Part shown: positions 42,804 to 51,681 of the stretch, in pieces
How the letters are laid out: each line of letters starts with the position of its first letter
Position numbering within the stretch: position 1 is the stretch's first letter
Assembly: GCA_035535195.1 (NCBI GenBank)
Contig: DATLQK010000026.1
Coordinates: forward strand, 42,833 to 106,832
DNA from: JACDAN01 sp035535195
Lineage (GTDB): Bacteria; Actinomycetota; Thermoleophilia; Gaiellales; Gaiellaceae
Reading direction: 5' to 3'
Length of the DNA: 64,000 nt
Notes under the pieces: generated by a model
The model's input: only the letters and a program-made list of their open reading frames with translations
The model's database searches: none
Told to the model about the DNA's origin: nothing
Program-made: the position numbers and the translations under genes

Positions 42804-45134
42804 TTGAGCCGGGTGCTTCCACCGTCCGATAAGGCAACGGTGAGCCTCCTGCCTGCGGCCGCGGAGCCTTCTCCGCCTGTTCGTGCGCTCTCTGCGATCC
42901 CAGACGAGCGCGAGGAGCTCGAACGCGAGCTCGCCGAGTGCCGCCGCGCGGAGGACGACCTGCTCGACACCGTCGCGCGCCTCAGGCGCTCACAGCTCGA
43001 GCTCCAGCTGAGCCAGGCCGAGACGATCCGCCGGCTCGCCTTCGCCGCCGAGTTCCGGAACGCCGAGACCGGCAGGGACACCGAGCGGATGAGCCGGTAC
43101 TGCGAGCTCCTCGCCAGCAGGCTCGAGCTCGACGAGGAGCGCTGCGAGCTGATTCGGCTCGCGAGCGGGCTCCACGACGTCGGTAAGATCGCGATCCCCG
43201 ACCGGATCCTGCTCAAGCCCGGTCGCCTGGCCGAGGCCGAGCGCCGGGTGATGGAGCGCCATGCCGAGATCGGCCACCGGCTGCTGGCCGGCTCGTCCTC
43301 GGAGCTGCTGGAGGTCGCCGCGACGATCGCGCTGACGCACCACGAGCGCCATGACGGCACGGGCTATCCCCAGGGGCTGCCGGGTGAGACGGTGCCGCTC
43401 GAGGGTCGGATCGCCGCCGTCGCCGACGTCTTCGACGCGATCACCTCCAGCCGCGTCTACCGCGCGGCCATGCCCTTCGAGGACGCGGTCGAGGTGATGC
43501 GCGCCGGTCGCGGCACGCAGTTCGACCCGCTCGTCCTCGACCTCTTCCTGGAGGCGATCGCCGACGTGCGCGCGATCGCGGACGGCCGCGCGCTCGACGG
43601 CGGCAGCCAAGCGCCCGAGCCGCGACAGCAGGCGGACCGCGCTCCCGCTGCCCCGCACCGGGCCCGACCCTCGCGGCCGCTCAGCGTCGACTCGATCGCC
43701 GCGGGCGTTCGCCGCGCGAAGGCCGCGCTCGGCACGGACAGCGGCCGCAAGTCGATCGACCTCGCCGTAGATGCACTCGCCGAGTGCTTCAACGGCAGGC
43801 TGCTTGCGAGCGTCTACGTGCTCGAGCACGAGCGCCTGTGGCTCGTCTCGCAGCAGGGCTACGACGACCTTCGGGACGGGTTCGCACTCGACCAGGGCGT
43901 GATGGCGCGCGCGGTCCGGACGGGTGAGACGCAGTTCATCGAGGATGCCGACCGCGAGCCCGACTTCATCGCCGCGGTCTCGGGGATCACCTCCGAGATC
44001 GCAGTCCCCTTCACCGTCGGCGGCGCGGTCGCCGGTGTGCTCAACCTCGAGACGAAGGGACCCGCGCTGCCGCCTGACGCGGTCGGGCTGTACGAACAGC
44101 TGGCGCCGCACGTCGCGGAGCGCGTCGAGGAGATGCGCGCGTCACTCGGACTCGACCTCGCCGGCGCGGCGCGCCTCTGCGTCCACGCAAGCTCGTTGCG
44201 GGGCGTGGCGGCGATTACCGAGTTTGCGACCCGCACCCTCGCCCGCCTGCTGGAGCTCGATTCCGCGCAGGTCAGCCTCGTCCGAGACGGCGAGGCCTAC
44301 CAGCTCGCGAGCTTCTGGCGCCGCCCCGACTCGACGCTCAGGCCGCTCGAGCCCGGGGACGTGAAGCAGCTGGCGGAGATCGAGTCGCGCTCCGGCGCAG
44401 GCGCCGCGTACAGCGTTCTCGACAGCCGGTTTCCGGGCCTGGAGCAGCCCGACCAGCCCGTGCCGCCGCGCCTCGTCTGGCTGCCGCTCCGTGTCGCCGG
44501 CGGCGAGGTCGGAGCGCTCGTCGGGCGCACCGCCGCCGCGACCGAGCTCGGGCACGAGCAGGTCGAGGCGGCGACGCTGTTCGCCCAGCACACAGCGGCG
44601 CTGATCGACGTCGCCCAAGCGCTCCGGCGCGAGCAGCGGGCGGCCGTCACGGACTCGCTGACGGGGCTCCTGAACCGCCGCGGCCTCGAGGACCGGCTGG
44701 ACGAGGAGCTCGCCCGCTGCCGGCGCAACGGCCACGAGCTATCGGTCGTGATGATCGACTGCGACGGCCTGAAGGCGGTCAACGACACAGGGGGCCACGC
44801 CCTCGGCGACGCGGTGCTGCAGCGGGTCGCGGACTGCCTCCGCCAGCACAAGCGCATGGCGGACGTCGCCTCGCGGCTCGGCGGGGACGAGTTCGTCGTC
44901 CTCCTGCCGGAGACACGCGCCGGCGACGCGCTCGGCGTCGCGGAGCGCTTCCGCCGCGAGCTTGCGGCGACCCCGTTCGCTGACGGACGCACCATCACCG
45001 CCGCCCTCGGCATCGCGGCCTTCCCGGCCGACGGCGACACCGCCGCAGCCCTGCTCCGCGTGGCCGACCGGACGCTCTACGCAGCGAAGCAGCGCGGCGG
45101 CAACCGCACGCTGACCTCAAGCGCGGCCCGCTAG
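42804..45134 (+). CDS. HD-GYP / GAF / GGDEF cyclic-di-GMP enzyme
   Basis: A 776-residue cytosolic protein from TTG 42804 (GAGGGA upstream; GTG 42840 is an alternative). A coiled coil covers about 35-80. The HD-GYP phosphodiesterase covers about 80-265 with His124-Asp125 (HDVGKIAIPD) and HERHDGTGYPQGLPG. A GAF domain covers about 300-445 and a second divergent GAF about 455-605. A GGDEF diguanylate cyclase covers about 612-776 with RLGGDEF (693-697) and an inhibitory I-site RMAD (684-687). Both active sites look intact, so the protein may make and break c-di-GMP, switched by GAF ligands. Its TAG shares CTAG with the convergent uvrB stop. Confidence 0.92.
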   Translation: MSRVLPPSDKATVSLLPAAAEPSPPVRALSAIPDEREELERELAECRRAEDDLLDTVARLRRSQLELQLSQAETIRRLAFAAEFRNAETGRDTERMSRYCELLASRLELDEERCELIRLASGLHDVGKIAIPDRILLKPGRLAEAERRVMERHAEIGHRLLAGSSSELLEVAATIALTHHERHDGTGYPQGLPGETVPLEGRIAAVADVFDAITSSRVYRAAMPFEDAVEVMRAGRGTQFDPLVLDLFLEAIADVRAIADGRALDGGSQAPEPRQQADRAPAAPHRARPSRPLSVDSIAAGVRRAKAALGTDSGRKSIDLAVDALAECFNGRLLASVYVLEHERLWLVSQQGYDDLRDGFALDQGVMARAVRTGETQFIEDADREPDFIAAVSGITSEIAVPFTVGGAVAGVLNLETKGPALPPDAVGLYEQLAPHVAERVEEMRASLGLDLAGAARLCVHASSLRGVAAITEFATRTLARLLELDSAQVSLVRDGEAYQLASFWRRPDSTLRPLEPGDVKQLAEIESRSGAGAAYSVLDSRFPGLEQPDQPVPPRLVWLPLRVAGGEVGALVGRTAAATELGHEQVEAATLFAQHTAALIDVAQALRREQRAAVTDSLTGLLNRRGLEDRLDEELARCRRNGHELSVVMIDCDGLKAVNDTGGHALGDAVLQRVADCLRQHKRMADVASRLGGDEFVVLLPETRAGDALGVAERFRRELAATPFADGRTITAALGIAAFPADGDTAAALLRVADRTLYAAKQRGGNRTLTSSAAR

Positions 45135-47137
45135 GCGGGCGCTTCCGCGGCGGCCTGGAGCTCCCGGCGGAGCTCCTTGATCTCGTCGCGCAGCTTCGCG
45201 GCGTACTCGAACCGCAGCTCCTCCGCCGCGGCGAACATCTCCTCCTCGAGCGTCACCACCAGCCGCTCCAGTTCCGCCGGCTCCATCCCCTCGGCCTTCT
45301 TCCGCGCCCGCCGACTTCCCCGCGGAACCGTCGGCGCCTCCAGCGAGAGGAACTCTGCGATGTCGGAGACGCCCTTTCGGATCGACTCGGGCGTGATGCC
45401 GTGCTCCTCGTTGTAGGCGAGCTGGACGGCGCGCCGGCGGTTCGTCTCGTCGAGCGCGCCCTTGATCGCCTCGGTCAGCTTGTCGGCGTACATCACGACC
45501 TTGCCGTTCGTGTTGCGCGCCGCCCGGCCGATCGTCTGGATCAGCGCCGTCTTGCCGCGGAGGAAGCCCTCCTTGTCGGCGTCGAGGATCGCCACGAGCG
45601 AGACCTCCGGCAGGTCGAGCCCCTCCCGGAGCAGGTTCACGCCCACGAGGACGTCGTACTCGCCGAGCCGCAGCTCGCGGATCAGCTGGATCCGGTCGAG
45701 CGTGTCGATCTCAGAGTGGAGGTACCTGGCCTTGACGCCCGACTCGAGCAGGTAGTCGGTCAGGTCCTCCGCCATCTTCTTCGTCAGCGTTGTCACGAGC
45801 GCGCGCTCCCCCGCCTCCTCGCGCCGCCGGATCTCGTTCAGTAGGTCGTCGATCTGGTTCTTGGTCGGCCGGAGCTCGACGTCGGGGTCGACGATCCCCG
45901 TGGGCCGCACCAGCTGCTCCGCCGTCCGCGTCGAGTGCCGCAGCTCGAACGGCCCGGGCGTCGCGGAGACGAACACCATCTGAGGCACCTTCGCCAGGAA
46001 CTCGTCGAAGCGGAGCGGCCGGTTGTCGAGCGCCGACGGGAGCCGAAAACCCCAGTCGACGAGCGTCTGCTTGCGAGACCGGTCGCCCTCGTACATGCCG
46101 CCGACCTGCGGCACCGTCTGGTGCGACTCGTCGATGAAGACGACGAAATCGGACGGGAAGTAGTCGATCAGCGTGTACGGCGCCGAGCCCGGCGGCCGAC
46201 CGTCGAGGATCCGCGAGTAGTTCTCGATCCCGTTGCAGAACCCGAGCTCCATCATCATCTCGACGTCGTACTCGGTGCGCTGCCGGATCCGGTGGGCCTC
46301 GAGCATCCGGCCCTCCGACTCGAACTGCTTCACCTGCTCCTCGAGCTCGCGCCGGATGCCGTCCACGGCGCGCTCGATCGTCGGCTTCGACGTCACGTAC
46401 TGCGTCGCCGGGAAGATGTTCAGGTAGTCGAGCTTCCCGTAGACCTCGCCGGAGAGCGGGTCGAAGTGGGTGATCTGCTCCACCTCGTCGCCGAACATCG
46501 AGATCCGGTACGCCGACTCCTCGTAGGCCGGCTGGATCTCGATCACGTCGCCCTTGACGCGGAAGCGGCCGCGGGCGAGGAAGGCGTCGTTCCGCGTGTA
46601 GTGGATGTCGATCAGCTTCCGGAGCATCACGTCGCGATCCTGCTCCTCCCCCACCTGCAACATCACGACCCGCTTCTCGTACTCCTCCGGCGAGCCGAGG
46701 CCGTAGATCGCGGAGACCGAGGCGACGATGATCGTGTCCCGACGCGAGAGCAGCGATGAAGTCGCCGAGTGTCGCAGGCGGTCGATGTCGTCGTTCCGGG
46801 ACGAGTCCTTCTCGATGTAGAGGTCGGCCTGCGGCACGTACGCCTCGGGCTGGTAGTAGTCGTAGTAGGAGACGAAGTACTCGACGGCGTTGTCGGGGAA
46901 GAACTCTCGGAACTCGTTGCAGAGCTGCGCGGCAAGCGTCTTGTTGTGGGCGATCACGAGCGTGGGCTTCTGGACCTGCTCGATCGTCCAAGCCATCGTC
47001 GCGGTCTTGCCCGTGCCGGTGGCGCCGAGCAGCGTCTGGAAGCGCTCGCCGGCGTTCAGCCCCTCGGCGATCTCCTCGATCGCTTGCGGCTGGTCGCCGG
47101 TCGGCAGGTAGGCGTCCGATGTCTTGAAGGGGGGCAT
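45131..47137 (-). CDS. uvrB: Excinuclease ABC subunit B UvrB
   Basis: A 668-residue helicase-like repair protein from ATG 47137 (MPPFKTSDAYLPTGDQPQAI). Walker A is TLLGATGTGKTATMAWTI; the beta-hairpin region is YFVSYYDYYQPEAYVPQADL; later motifs are VVFIDESHQTVPQVGGMY, VGVNLLREGLDLPEVSLVAI, QTIGRAARNTNGKVVMYAD, and a C-terminal UVR domain (LERLVVTLEEEMFAAAEEL). It receives damage from UvrA and recruits UvrC. The start is divergent from the DUF1360 gene with about 20 bases between. Confidence 0.97.
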   Translation of the reverse strand: MPPFKTSDAYLPTGDQPQAIEEIAEGLNAGERFQTLLGATGTGKTATMAWTIEQVQKPTLVIAHNKTLAAQLCNEFREFFPDNAVEYFVSYYDYYQPEAYVPQADLYIEKDSSRNDDIDRLRHSATSSLLSRRDTIIVASVSAIYGLGSPEEYEKRVVMLQVGEEQDRDVMLRKLIDIHYTRNDAFLARGRFRVKGDVIEIQPAYEESAYRISMFGDEVEQITHFDPLSGEVYGKLDYLNIFPATQYVTSKPTIERAVDGIRRELEEQVKQFESEGRMLEAHRIRQRTEYDVEMMMELGFCNGIENYSRILDGRPPGSAPYTLIDYFPSDFVVFIDESHQTVPQVGGMYEGDRSRKQTLVDWGFRLPSALDNRPLRFDEFLAKVPQMVFVSATPGPFELRHSTRTAEQLVRPTGIVDPDVELRPTKNQIDDLLNEIRRREEAGERALVTTLTKKMAEDLTDYLLESGVKARYLHSEIDTLDRIQLIRELRLGEYDVLVGVNLLREGLDLPEVSLVAILDADKEGFLRGKTALIQTIGRAARNTNGKVVMYADKLTEAIKGALDETNRRRAVQLAYNEEHGITPESIRKGVSDIAEFLSLEAPTVPRGSRRARKKAEGMEPAELERLVVTLEEEMFAAAEELRFEYAAKLRDEIKELRRELQAAAEAPA

Positions 47138-47157
47138 TGGGGGAAAGGCTAGCTCCG

Positions 47158-47604
47158 GTGGAAGAGCAGACAGAACGAGCACCCTACGAGGCCTACGCCG
47201 CAATCGCCGGGGCCTTCCTGGCCGGTCTCGGCGCCGTCTCGGCGCTGTCTCGGCGAGCTCCCCCCGGCACGGCGCTCGAGCTGGTCGCGCTCTCGGCGGC
47301 CACGTTCAAGGCCTCGAGGACGCTCTCGCGCGAGCGCGTGGCGAGCTTCCTCCGCGAACCGTTCGTCGAGGGCGAGGACGAGCACCCGGCCGGCCAGGGC
47401 CTCCAGCGTGCGCTCGGCGAGCTCGTCACCTGCACCCGTTGCGTCGGGACGTGGAGCGCCGCCGCGCTCGCCTCGACCCAAATGATGGCGCCCCGCTTCG
47501 GGCGCGCGCTCACGTGGACGCTCGCGGCGGGCGCCGCCAACGACTTCCTGCAGGCCGGATTCGCGGCGCTGTGCGCGAAGGTGAACGAACTGGAGGAAGC
47601 CTGA
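47158..47604 (+). CDS. DUF1360 family membrane protein
   Basis: A 148-residue protein with three or four hydrophobic segments. The DUF1360 signature is present: LVALSAATFKASRTLSRERV, FLREPFVEGEDE, and the cysteine pair in LGELVTCTRCVGTWSAAALA. GTG 47158 is chosen over TTG 47137 because GGAAAGG lies at the right distance. These proteins appear in spore-coat or envelope contexts in other bacteria (YkyB/YjcZ type) but have no defined role. It ends one base from the convergent regulator stop. Confidence 0.78.
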   Translation: MEEQTERAPYEAYAAIAGAFLAGLGAVSALSRRAPPGTALELVALSAATFKASRTLSRERVASFLREPFVEGEDEHPAGQGLQRALGELVTCTRCVGTWSAAALASTQMMAPRFGRALTWTLAAGAANDFLQAGFAALCAKVNELEEA

Positions 47605-47605
47605 C

Positions 47606-50600
47606 CTAGACCGCCGGGCTCAGTTGGCCCTGACGCGCACGGGCTCTCCCCGCGGAGACGATGTTGCCCTTCTCCTCATAGAGGCGGAGAGCCTCCTCGA
47701 TCAGCACGGCGGCCTCGTCCGGGCGAACCTCTGCGAGAACGGCGAGCGTGTCAGCGCGCAGATTGACGTCGTCGGTGCCCCCGGCGATCGCGACGGCCTC
47801 TCGCGCGAAACGTTCGCCTTCGCCGACGCGTCCCTGGCCGGCGAGCGCCCGCCCTCGCGTCGAGCGCCAGAGAATCTGCGAGAGGTAGTCGTCCGGAGAC
47901 GCGGTCTCCTCGCTGACGTGAGTCAACCGCTCGGCCTCCTCATGGCGGCCCTGGGCGGAGAGCGCCCTCGCCAGCCTTGCCGCGACCGAGGATCGGTGTC
48001 CGGTCTCGCCGGCTTCCGTCAGCGCTTGGAAGCTCTCGGTCAGATACCGCTCCGCGGCGGCGAGATCGCCGGCGAGCATCTCGATGATCGCGAATCCCTC
48101 GCCGGCAGATTGGACGGCTGCGAATGCGCTCCCGACTTCCTCGAACGCCGCTATGTCCTGCCCGATGAGCCTGCGGGCGGTCGTAAAATCGCCTCGCATC
48201 GCGTGTGCACGGGCGAGGAGCGTCAACAGCCGCCGGTGACCTGGTTCGGTCAACTGCTCCGCGTAGGCGAAAAGCTCATCGAGCGGGTCGGGGCCGTTCA
48301 GGAGCGTATTGCCGATCAATCCACGAGACTCGGCCTCGAGAGCCTCGTCCCCGACCGAAAGGGCCTGCGCGAGTGTCCGCTCTGCGGCGAGCCGCGCCTT
48401 AACGTGGTGGCCGCTGAACCACTGGCAGTGCGCCAGTCTCGCCCAGGCGCGCGCTCGTCCGTCCGCGTCGCCGATTTCTTCGAAGACCCGGAGCGCCTCG
48501 CGGGCCTCCGCTTCGGCGGCTGCCACGCTGAACGCGGGGTCGACGCGCGTCCGAGCGTGGTCCCGATAGAGAACGGCGTAGCTGCGCGTTCGGCGGTCAC
48601 CGGCCGCCTCCGCTCGCTCGACTGCCTCGTCGAGGAGCGCGAGCTCTCGCCGGAAGTCGCCGCACAGGCCGACAGCGCGCGCGAGATCAGGGAGCAGCCG
48701 CACCCGCTCGGGGTCGAGCTCGGCGAGGACTGCGACCGCTCGGGAGAGCAGCGCAGCCGCTCCAGGCCAGTCTGCGCGCGCGGGAGCTCGGCGACCGGCC
48801 GCGGCGAGCAAGCTCGCGGCGCGTCGTCCGAGAGCGACCCCGTGCTCGTCGCCAGGCATCAGCTCCTGCCGATAGCGGGAGGCTTGTTCCAAGTGATAGC
48901 CGACGAGCTCGTCGGGCGCGGCCGCCACCTGGTCCAGCCAGTCGGCGTAGAGCTCGTGTGCGCCGATCCGCGACTCCTTCGTCATCCCGGCATAGGCCAC
49001 GTCCCGGACGAGGACGTGCTTGAAGCGGAACGCGTCCTCCGAGCCGGATCGCTCGACGAGCAGGAGCCCGCGACGGACGAGATTCAGCAACCTGGCGTCG
49101 ACGCCGTTGAGCTCCTCGGGCGGCGTCAACTGAAGGATCGCCTTCCACGGGCATTCCCGGCCGACGACGGCCGCCCGTTCGAGCAACGCACGCTCCGACC
49201 GCTCGATGCGGTCGAGACGGGCGGCCAGGATCGCCTCGACGGAGGGTGGAACGCGGGTCACGGCGTCCGGTCCAACCTCGTCGGCGAGCGCGAGGAGCTG
49301 CTCCAGGAAGAGCGGATTCCCTTCGGCGATCCGCACGATCCGCTGCCGGTCCCGACTGGGCAGCTCGGCCGGAGCGAGCTGGTCGAGCACCAGGCAAGCG
49401 GCCTCGGGCTCCAACGGCTCGAGCACGAGGCTCTGCCTGCCGGAGCCCCACCTTGGACGCTGCTCGAGGAGCTCGGGGCGGGCAAGACAGACGAGCAGCA
49501 GCGGCGCCTCCGCCGGCCAGGCGGCGAGATACTCGAGGAGATCGAGCAGGGTCGGCTCTGCCCAGTGGACGTCCTCGAGCGCCACGACCAGCGCGCCCTC
49601 CGCCGCCAGCGCCTCGAGGAAGCGGCGGACGGCCCAGAAGATCTCGCCGGTCGAGGCGGCGCCTTCGGCATCGCCCGTCAGCTGGGTGACGCGCTGTGCG
49701 ATCACGGTCGCCTGTTCATCCGCGCCGAGGAGGGCGGCAATGGTCTCGGCAGGTCGAGACGGAGCTGCCTCTGCCACGATCTCGGCCAGCGGCAGGAACG
49801 TCGCACCGTCGCCGTACGCGGCGCACCTTCCGGTCAAGGCCCGTTCGTCCCCGCCGAGCGAGGCGAAGAGCTCGGACAGGAGCCGCGTCTTCCCTACGCC
49901 TGGGTCGCCCACCACGGTCACGACCCGGCTCCGACGTTCCGCCCGTACGCCGGCAACGGCGGCACGCAGGAAGGCCAGCTCGTCCTCTCGACCGACGAAC
50001 GAAGCGTGTCCGAGCGGCCGTGGAACGGTGCCAACCTCGAGCAGGCGGAACGCCTTAGCGTGCCCAAGGGCGCCGCCGAGGTCCACCCCCTCGATTGCCT
50101 CGGCATCGACGGCATACGAGACGAGCCGGTGCGTCGCCTCTCCGAGCAGGATCTCGCCCGGCATGGCCGCCTCCTCGAGCCGGACGGCGACATTGACGGC
50201 CGTGCCGGTCGCATAGGAGCCCTGTGAAGCGGGATCCGCGGCCAGCACCTCGCCCGTGTTGACCCCGACCCGGATCTGGAGGAAGGCTGCGGGCTGCTCG
50301 CCGTTCACGGCGTCGATCGCATCCCGGAGCTCTCTCGCCGCACGAACGGCCCGGAGCGCATCGTCCTCGTGCACCGACGGGATGCCGAACGCGGCCATCA
50401 CCGCGTCCCCGATGAACTTCTCGACGGTGCCCCCGTGCCGCTCGATCACGCGCTGCGCCACCTCGAAGTAGCGGAGCATGAGGGTGCGGAGCACCTCCGG
50501 ATCGAGCGACCCTCCGAGCGCGGTCGAATCGACGACGTCGGCGAAGAGGACCGTCACGGTCTTCCGCCGGTCCTCCGCTCGCGCGGGCGCAGACGGCGGC

Positions 50601-51355
50601 TTCCTTGACGGCGGGGCGTCGAGAGCGGAGTCGTGCCGGAGGATCGCGGCCTCGAGCCGCTTCAGCTCCGGCCAGGGCTCGATCCCGAGCTCGCCGACGA
50701 GCCGCTCGCGGCTCCGGTGGTACACCTTGAGCGCCTCGGCCTGCCGACCCGCCCGATAGAGGCCGAGCATCAGGAGCGCCGTGGGGCGCTCGCGCAGCGG
50801 GTACTCTGCGGCGAGAGCCTCGAGGTCGGCGACTAGCTGGGCATGACGGCCGAGGTCGAGCTCGGCTTCGAGCTGCTCTTCACGAGCGGCGGCGCGGAGT
50901 TCTTCGAGTCGGCCCGCCTCGGCCGCCGCGAACGGACCGAGCTCGACGTCGGCGAGTGGTTCGCCCCGCCAGAGTGCGAGCGCCGCTCCAAGCAGCCGGA
51001 CCCGTTCGTCGGGGCCGACGGCTGCCCGTGCATCGTCGACGGCGGCCTCGAACCGCCGGGCGTCGACGGCCTCGGGCTTGAGCGCGAGCGCGTAGCCGGG
51101 CGCCTGAGTGACGAGGACCTGCGGCGAGAGCGACTTCCGGAGATCGGAGATCACGTTCTGAAGCGAAGCCACGGCCGTCTTCGGCGGGCGCTCACCCCAG
51201 AGCTCGTCGATGATCCGATCCCTCGAGATCACCTCTCCCGGCCGCATGGCGAGCAAGGCCAGCACCGCCCGCTGCTTGCTGCGGCGCAGCTCGAGGCGGC
51301 CGGCCGCAACGTCCACCTCGAGCGGCCCGAGCAGGCGCACCTCGACGAGGGACAT
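47606..51355 (-). CDS. SARP-type regulator fused to adenylate cyclase, AAA ATPase and TPR domains (paralogue A)
   Basis: A 1249-residue multidomain regulator. Residues 1-95 are an OmpR-like winged helix (VEVRLLGPLEVDVAAGRLEL, VISRDRIIDELWGERPPKTA, APGYALALKPE). Residues 96-245 are the BTAD domain (RFEAAVDDAR, ELDLGRHAQLVADLEALAAE). Residues 265-430 are a class III nucleotide cyclase with metal Asp273 and Asp317 (LFADVVDSTAL, EKFIGDAVMAAFG). Residues 450-800 are an AAA/STAND ATPase (VGREDELAFL, Walker A GDPGVGKT at 483-490, VVALEDVHWAEPTLLDLLEYL). The rest is TPR-like helices. The winged helix/BTAD pair defines SARPs. The divergent region carries SARP-like heptamers, so autoregulation is likely. 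Confidence 0.92.
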   Translation of the reverse strand: MSLVEVRLLGPLEVDVAAGRLELRRSKQRAVLALLAMRPGEVISRDRIIDELWGERPPKTAVASLQNVISDLRKSLSPQVLVTQAPGYALALKPEAVDARRFEAAVDDARAAVGPDERVRLLGAALALWRGEPLADVELGPFAAAEAGRLEELRAAAREEQLEAELDLGRHAQLVADLEALAAEYPLRERPTALLMLGLYRAGRQAEALKVYHRSRERLVGELGIEPWPELKRLEAAILRHDSALDAPPSRKPPSAPARAEDRRKTVTVLFADVVDSTALGGSLDPEVLRTLMLRYFEVAQRVIERHGGTVEKFIGDAVMAAFGIPSVHEDDALRAVRAARELRDAIDAVNGEQPAAFLQIRVGVNTGEVLAADPASQGSYATGTAVNVAVRLEEAAMPGEILLGEATHRLVSYAVDAEAIEGVDLGGALGHAKAFRLLEVGTVPRPLGHASFVGREDELAFLRAAVAGVRAERRSRVVTVVGDPGVGKTRLLSELFASLGGDERALTGRCAAYGDGATFLPLAEIVAEAAPSRPAETIAALLGADEQATVIAQRVTQLTGDAEGAASTGEIFWAVRRFLEALAAEGALVVALEDVHWAEPTLLDLLEYLAAWPAEAPLLLVCLARPELLEQRPRWGSGRQSLVLEPLEPEAACLVLDQLAPAELPSRDRQRIVRIAEGNPLFLEQLLALADEVGPDAVTRVPPSVEAILAARLDRIERSERALLERAAVVGRECPWKAILQLTPPEELNGVDARLLNLVRRGLLLVERSGSEDAFRFKHVLVRDVAYAGMTKESRIGAHELYADWLDQVAAAPDELVGYHLEQASRYRQELMPGDEHGVALGRRAASLLAAAGRRAPARADWPGAAALLSRAVAVLAELDPERVRLLPDLARAVGLCGDFRRELALLDEAVERAEAAGDRRTRSYAVLYRDHARTRVDPAFSVAAAEAEAREALRVFEEIGDADGRARAWARLAHCQWFSGHHVKARLAAERTLAQALSVGDEALEAESRGLIGNTLLNGPDPLDELFAYAEQLTEPGHRRLLTLLARAHAMRGDFTTARRLIGQDIAAFEEVGSAFAAVQSAGEGFAIIEMLAGDLAAAERYLTESFQALTEAGETGHRSSVAARLARALSAQGRHEEAERLTHVSEETASPDDYLSQILWRSTRGRALAGQGRVGEGERFAREAVAIAGGTDDVNLRADTLAVLAEVRPDEAAVLIEEALRLYEEKGNIVSAGRARARQGQLSPAV

Positions 51356-51385
51356 CCGTTCAATTGAACACCCGAGTCAGTAGGA

Positions 51386-51427
51386 CTTACAACTCCGGAT
51401 GAGTGCCGTGTGAGTGCGGTGTGATCG
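51386..51427 (-). promoter_or_regulatory. SARP-like operator: three 11-base-spaced heptamers before the paralogue A gene
   Basis: On the plus strand TGAGTGC (51400), TGAGTGC (51411) and TGATCGC (51422) repeat at exactly 11-base intervals with 4-base spacers. Eight bases beyond the last (51392-51399) lies TGTAAG on the minus strand (51386-51391), a -10-like hexamer for the regulator gene at 51355. This matches known SARP promoter geometry. The same layout recurs before paralogue B. Confidence 0.65.
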
Positions 51428-51447
51428 CCGACTGCGACCGTGGACGC

Positions 51448-51618
51448 ATGAGCTTGGCCGAGGAAGCGCAGCGGTATCTCGCAGTGGTGGAGGCCTTCCG
51501 CGCCGCCGGGTGTGCGCCCCGGTGGCGAGCGGAAGCATGCGGCGACGCCGCCCGGCGGCCTGCGAGCACCGCTGCGCTGAAGCGGGCCGCCCCACCCGTC
51601 CCGAGGAGAAGGCACTAG
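51448..51618 (+). CDS. 56-residue protein divergent from regulator A (family 1)
   Basis: A small protein reading MSLAEEAQRYLAVVEAFRAA, then GCAPRWRAEACG and a basic Pro/Arg tail ending PPVPRRRH. Its N-terminal 27 residues are clearly homologous to the 56-residue product at 60291-60461 (AEEAQ-x-YLAVVE-x-FRA-x-G-x-x-P-x-W), and both are exactly 56 residues. The start codon context TGGACGCATG is identical to that of the secreted gene at 58528. No Shine-Dalgarno is visible. It is alone, followed by a terminator hairpin. Function unknown; the amphipathic helix could bind the regulator. Confidence 0.65.
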   Translation: MSLAEEAQRYLAVVEAFRAAGCAPRWRAEACGDAARRPASTAALKRAAPPVPRRRH

Positions 51619-51641
51619 AAAGCCGGGGAGGGGCCGCGGAC

Positions 51642-51670
51642 GGCGAGCCGGATGCGGCCTCCGGCTCGCC
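51642..51670. terminator. Bidirectional terminator hairpin
   Basis: GGCGAGCCGGA and its exact complement TCCGGCTCGCC enclose a seven-base loop between the convergent ends of the 56-residue gene (51618) and the kinase (51682). Confidence 0.7.
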
Positions 51671-51681
51671 GCATTCTACGA

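Noticed and set aside
42677..43360. N-terminal extension of about 228 residues on the phosphodiesterase/5'-nucleotidase frame
   Set aside because: Ser/Arg-rich, overlaps the HD-GYP gene on the other strand, and would bury the signal peptide; GTG 42676 is the credible start.
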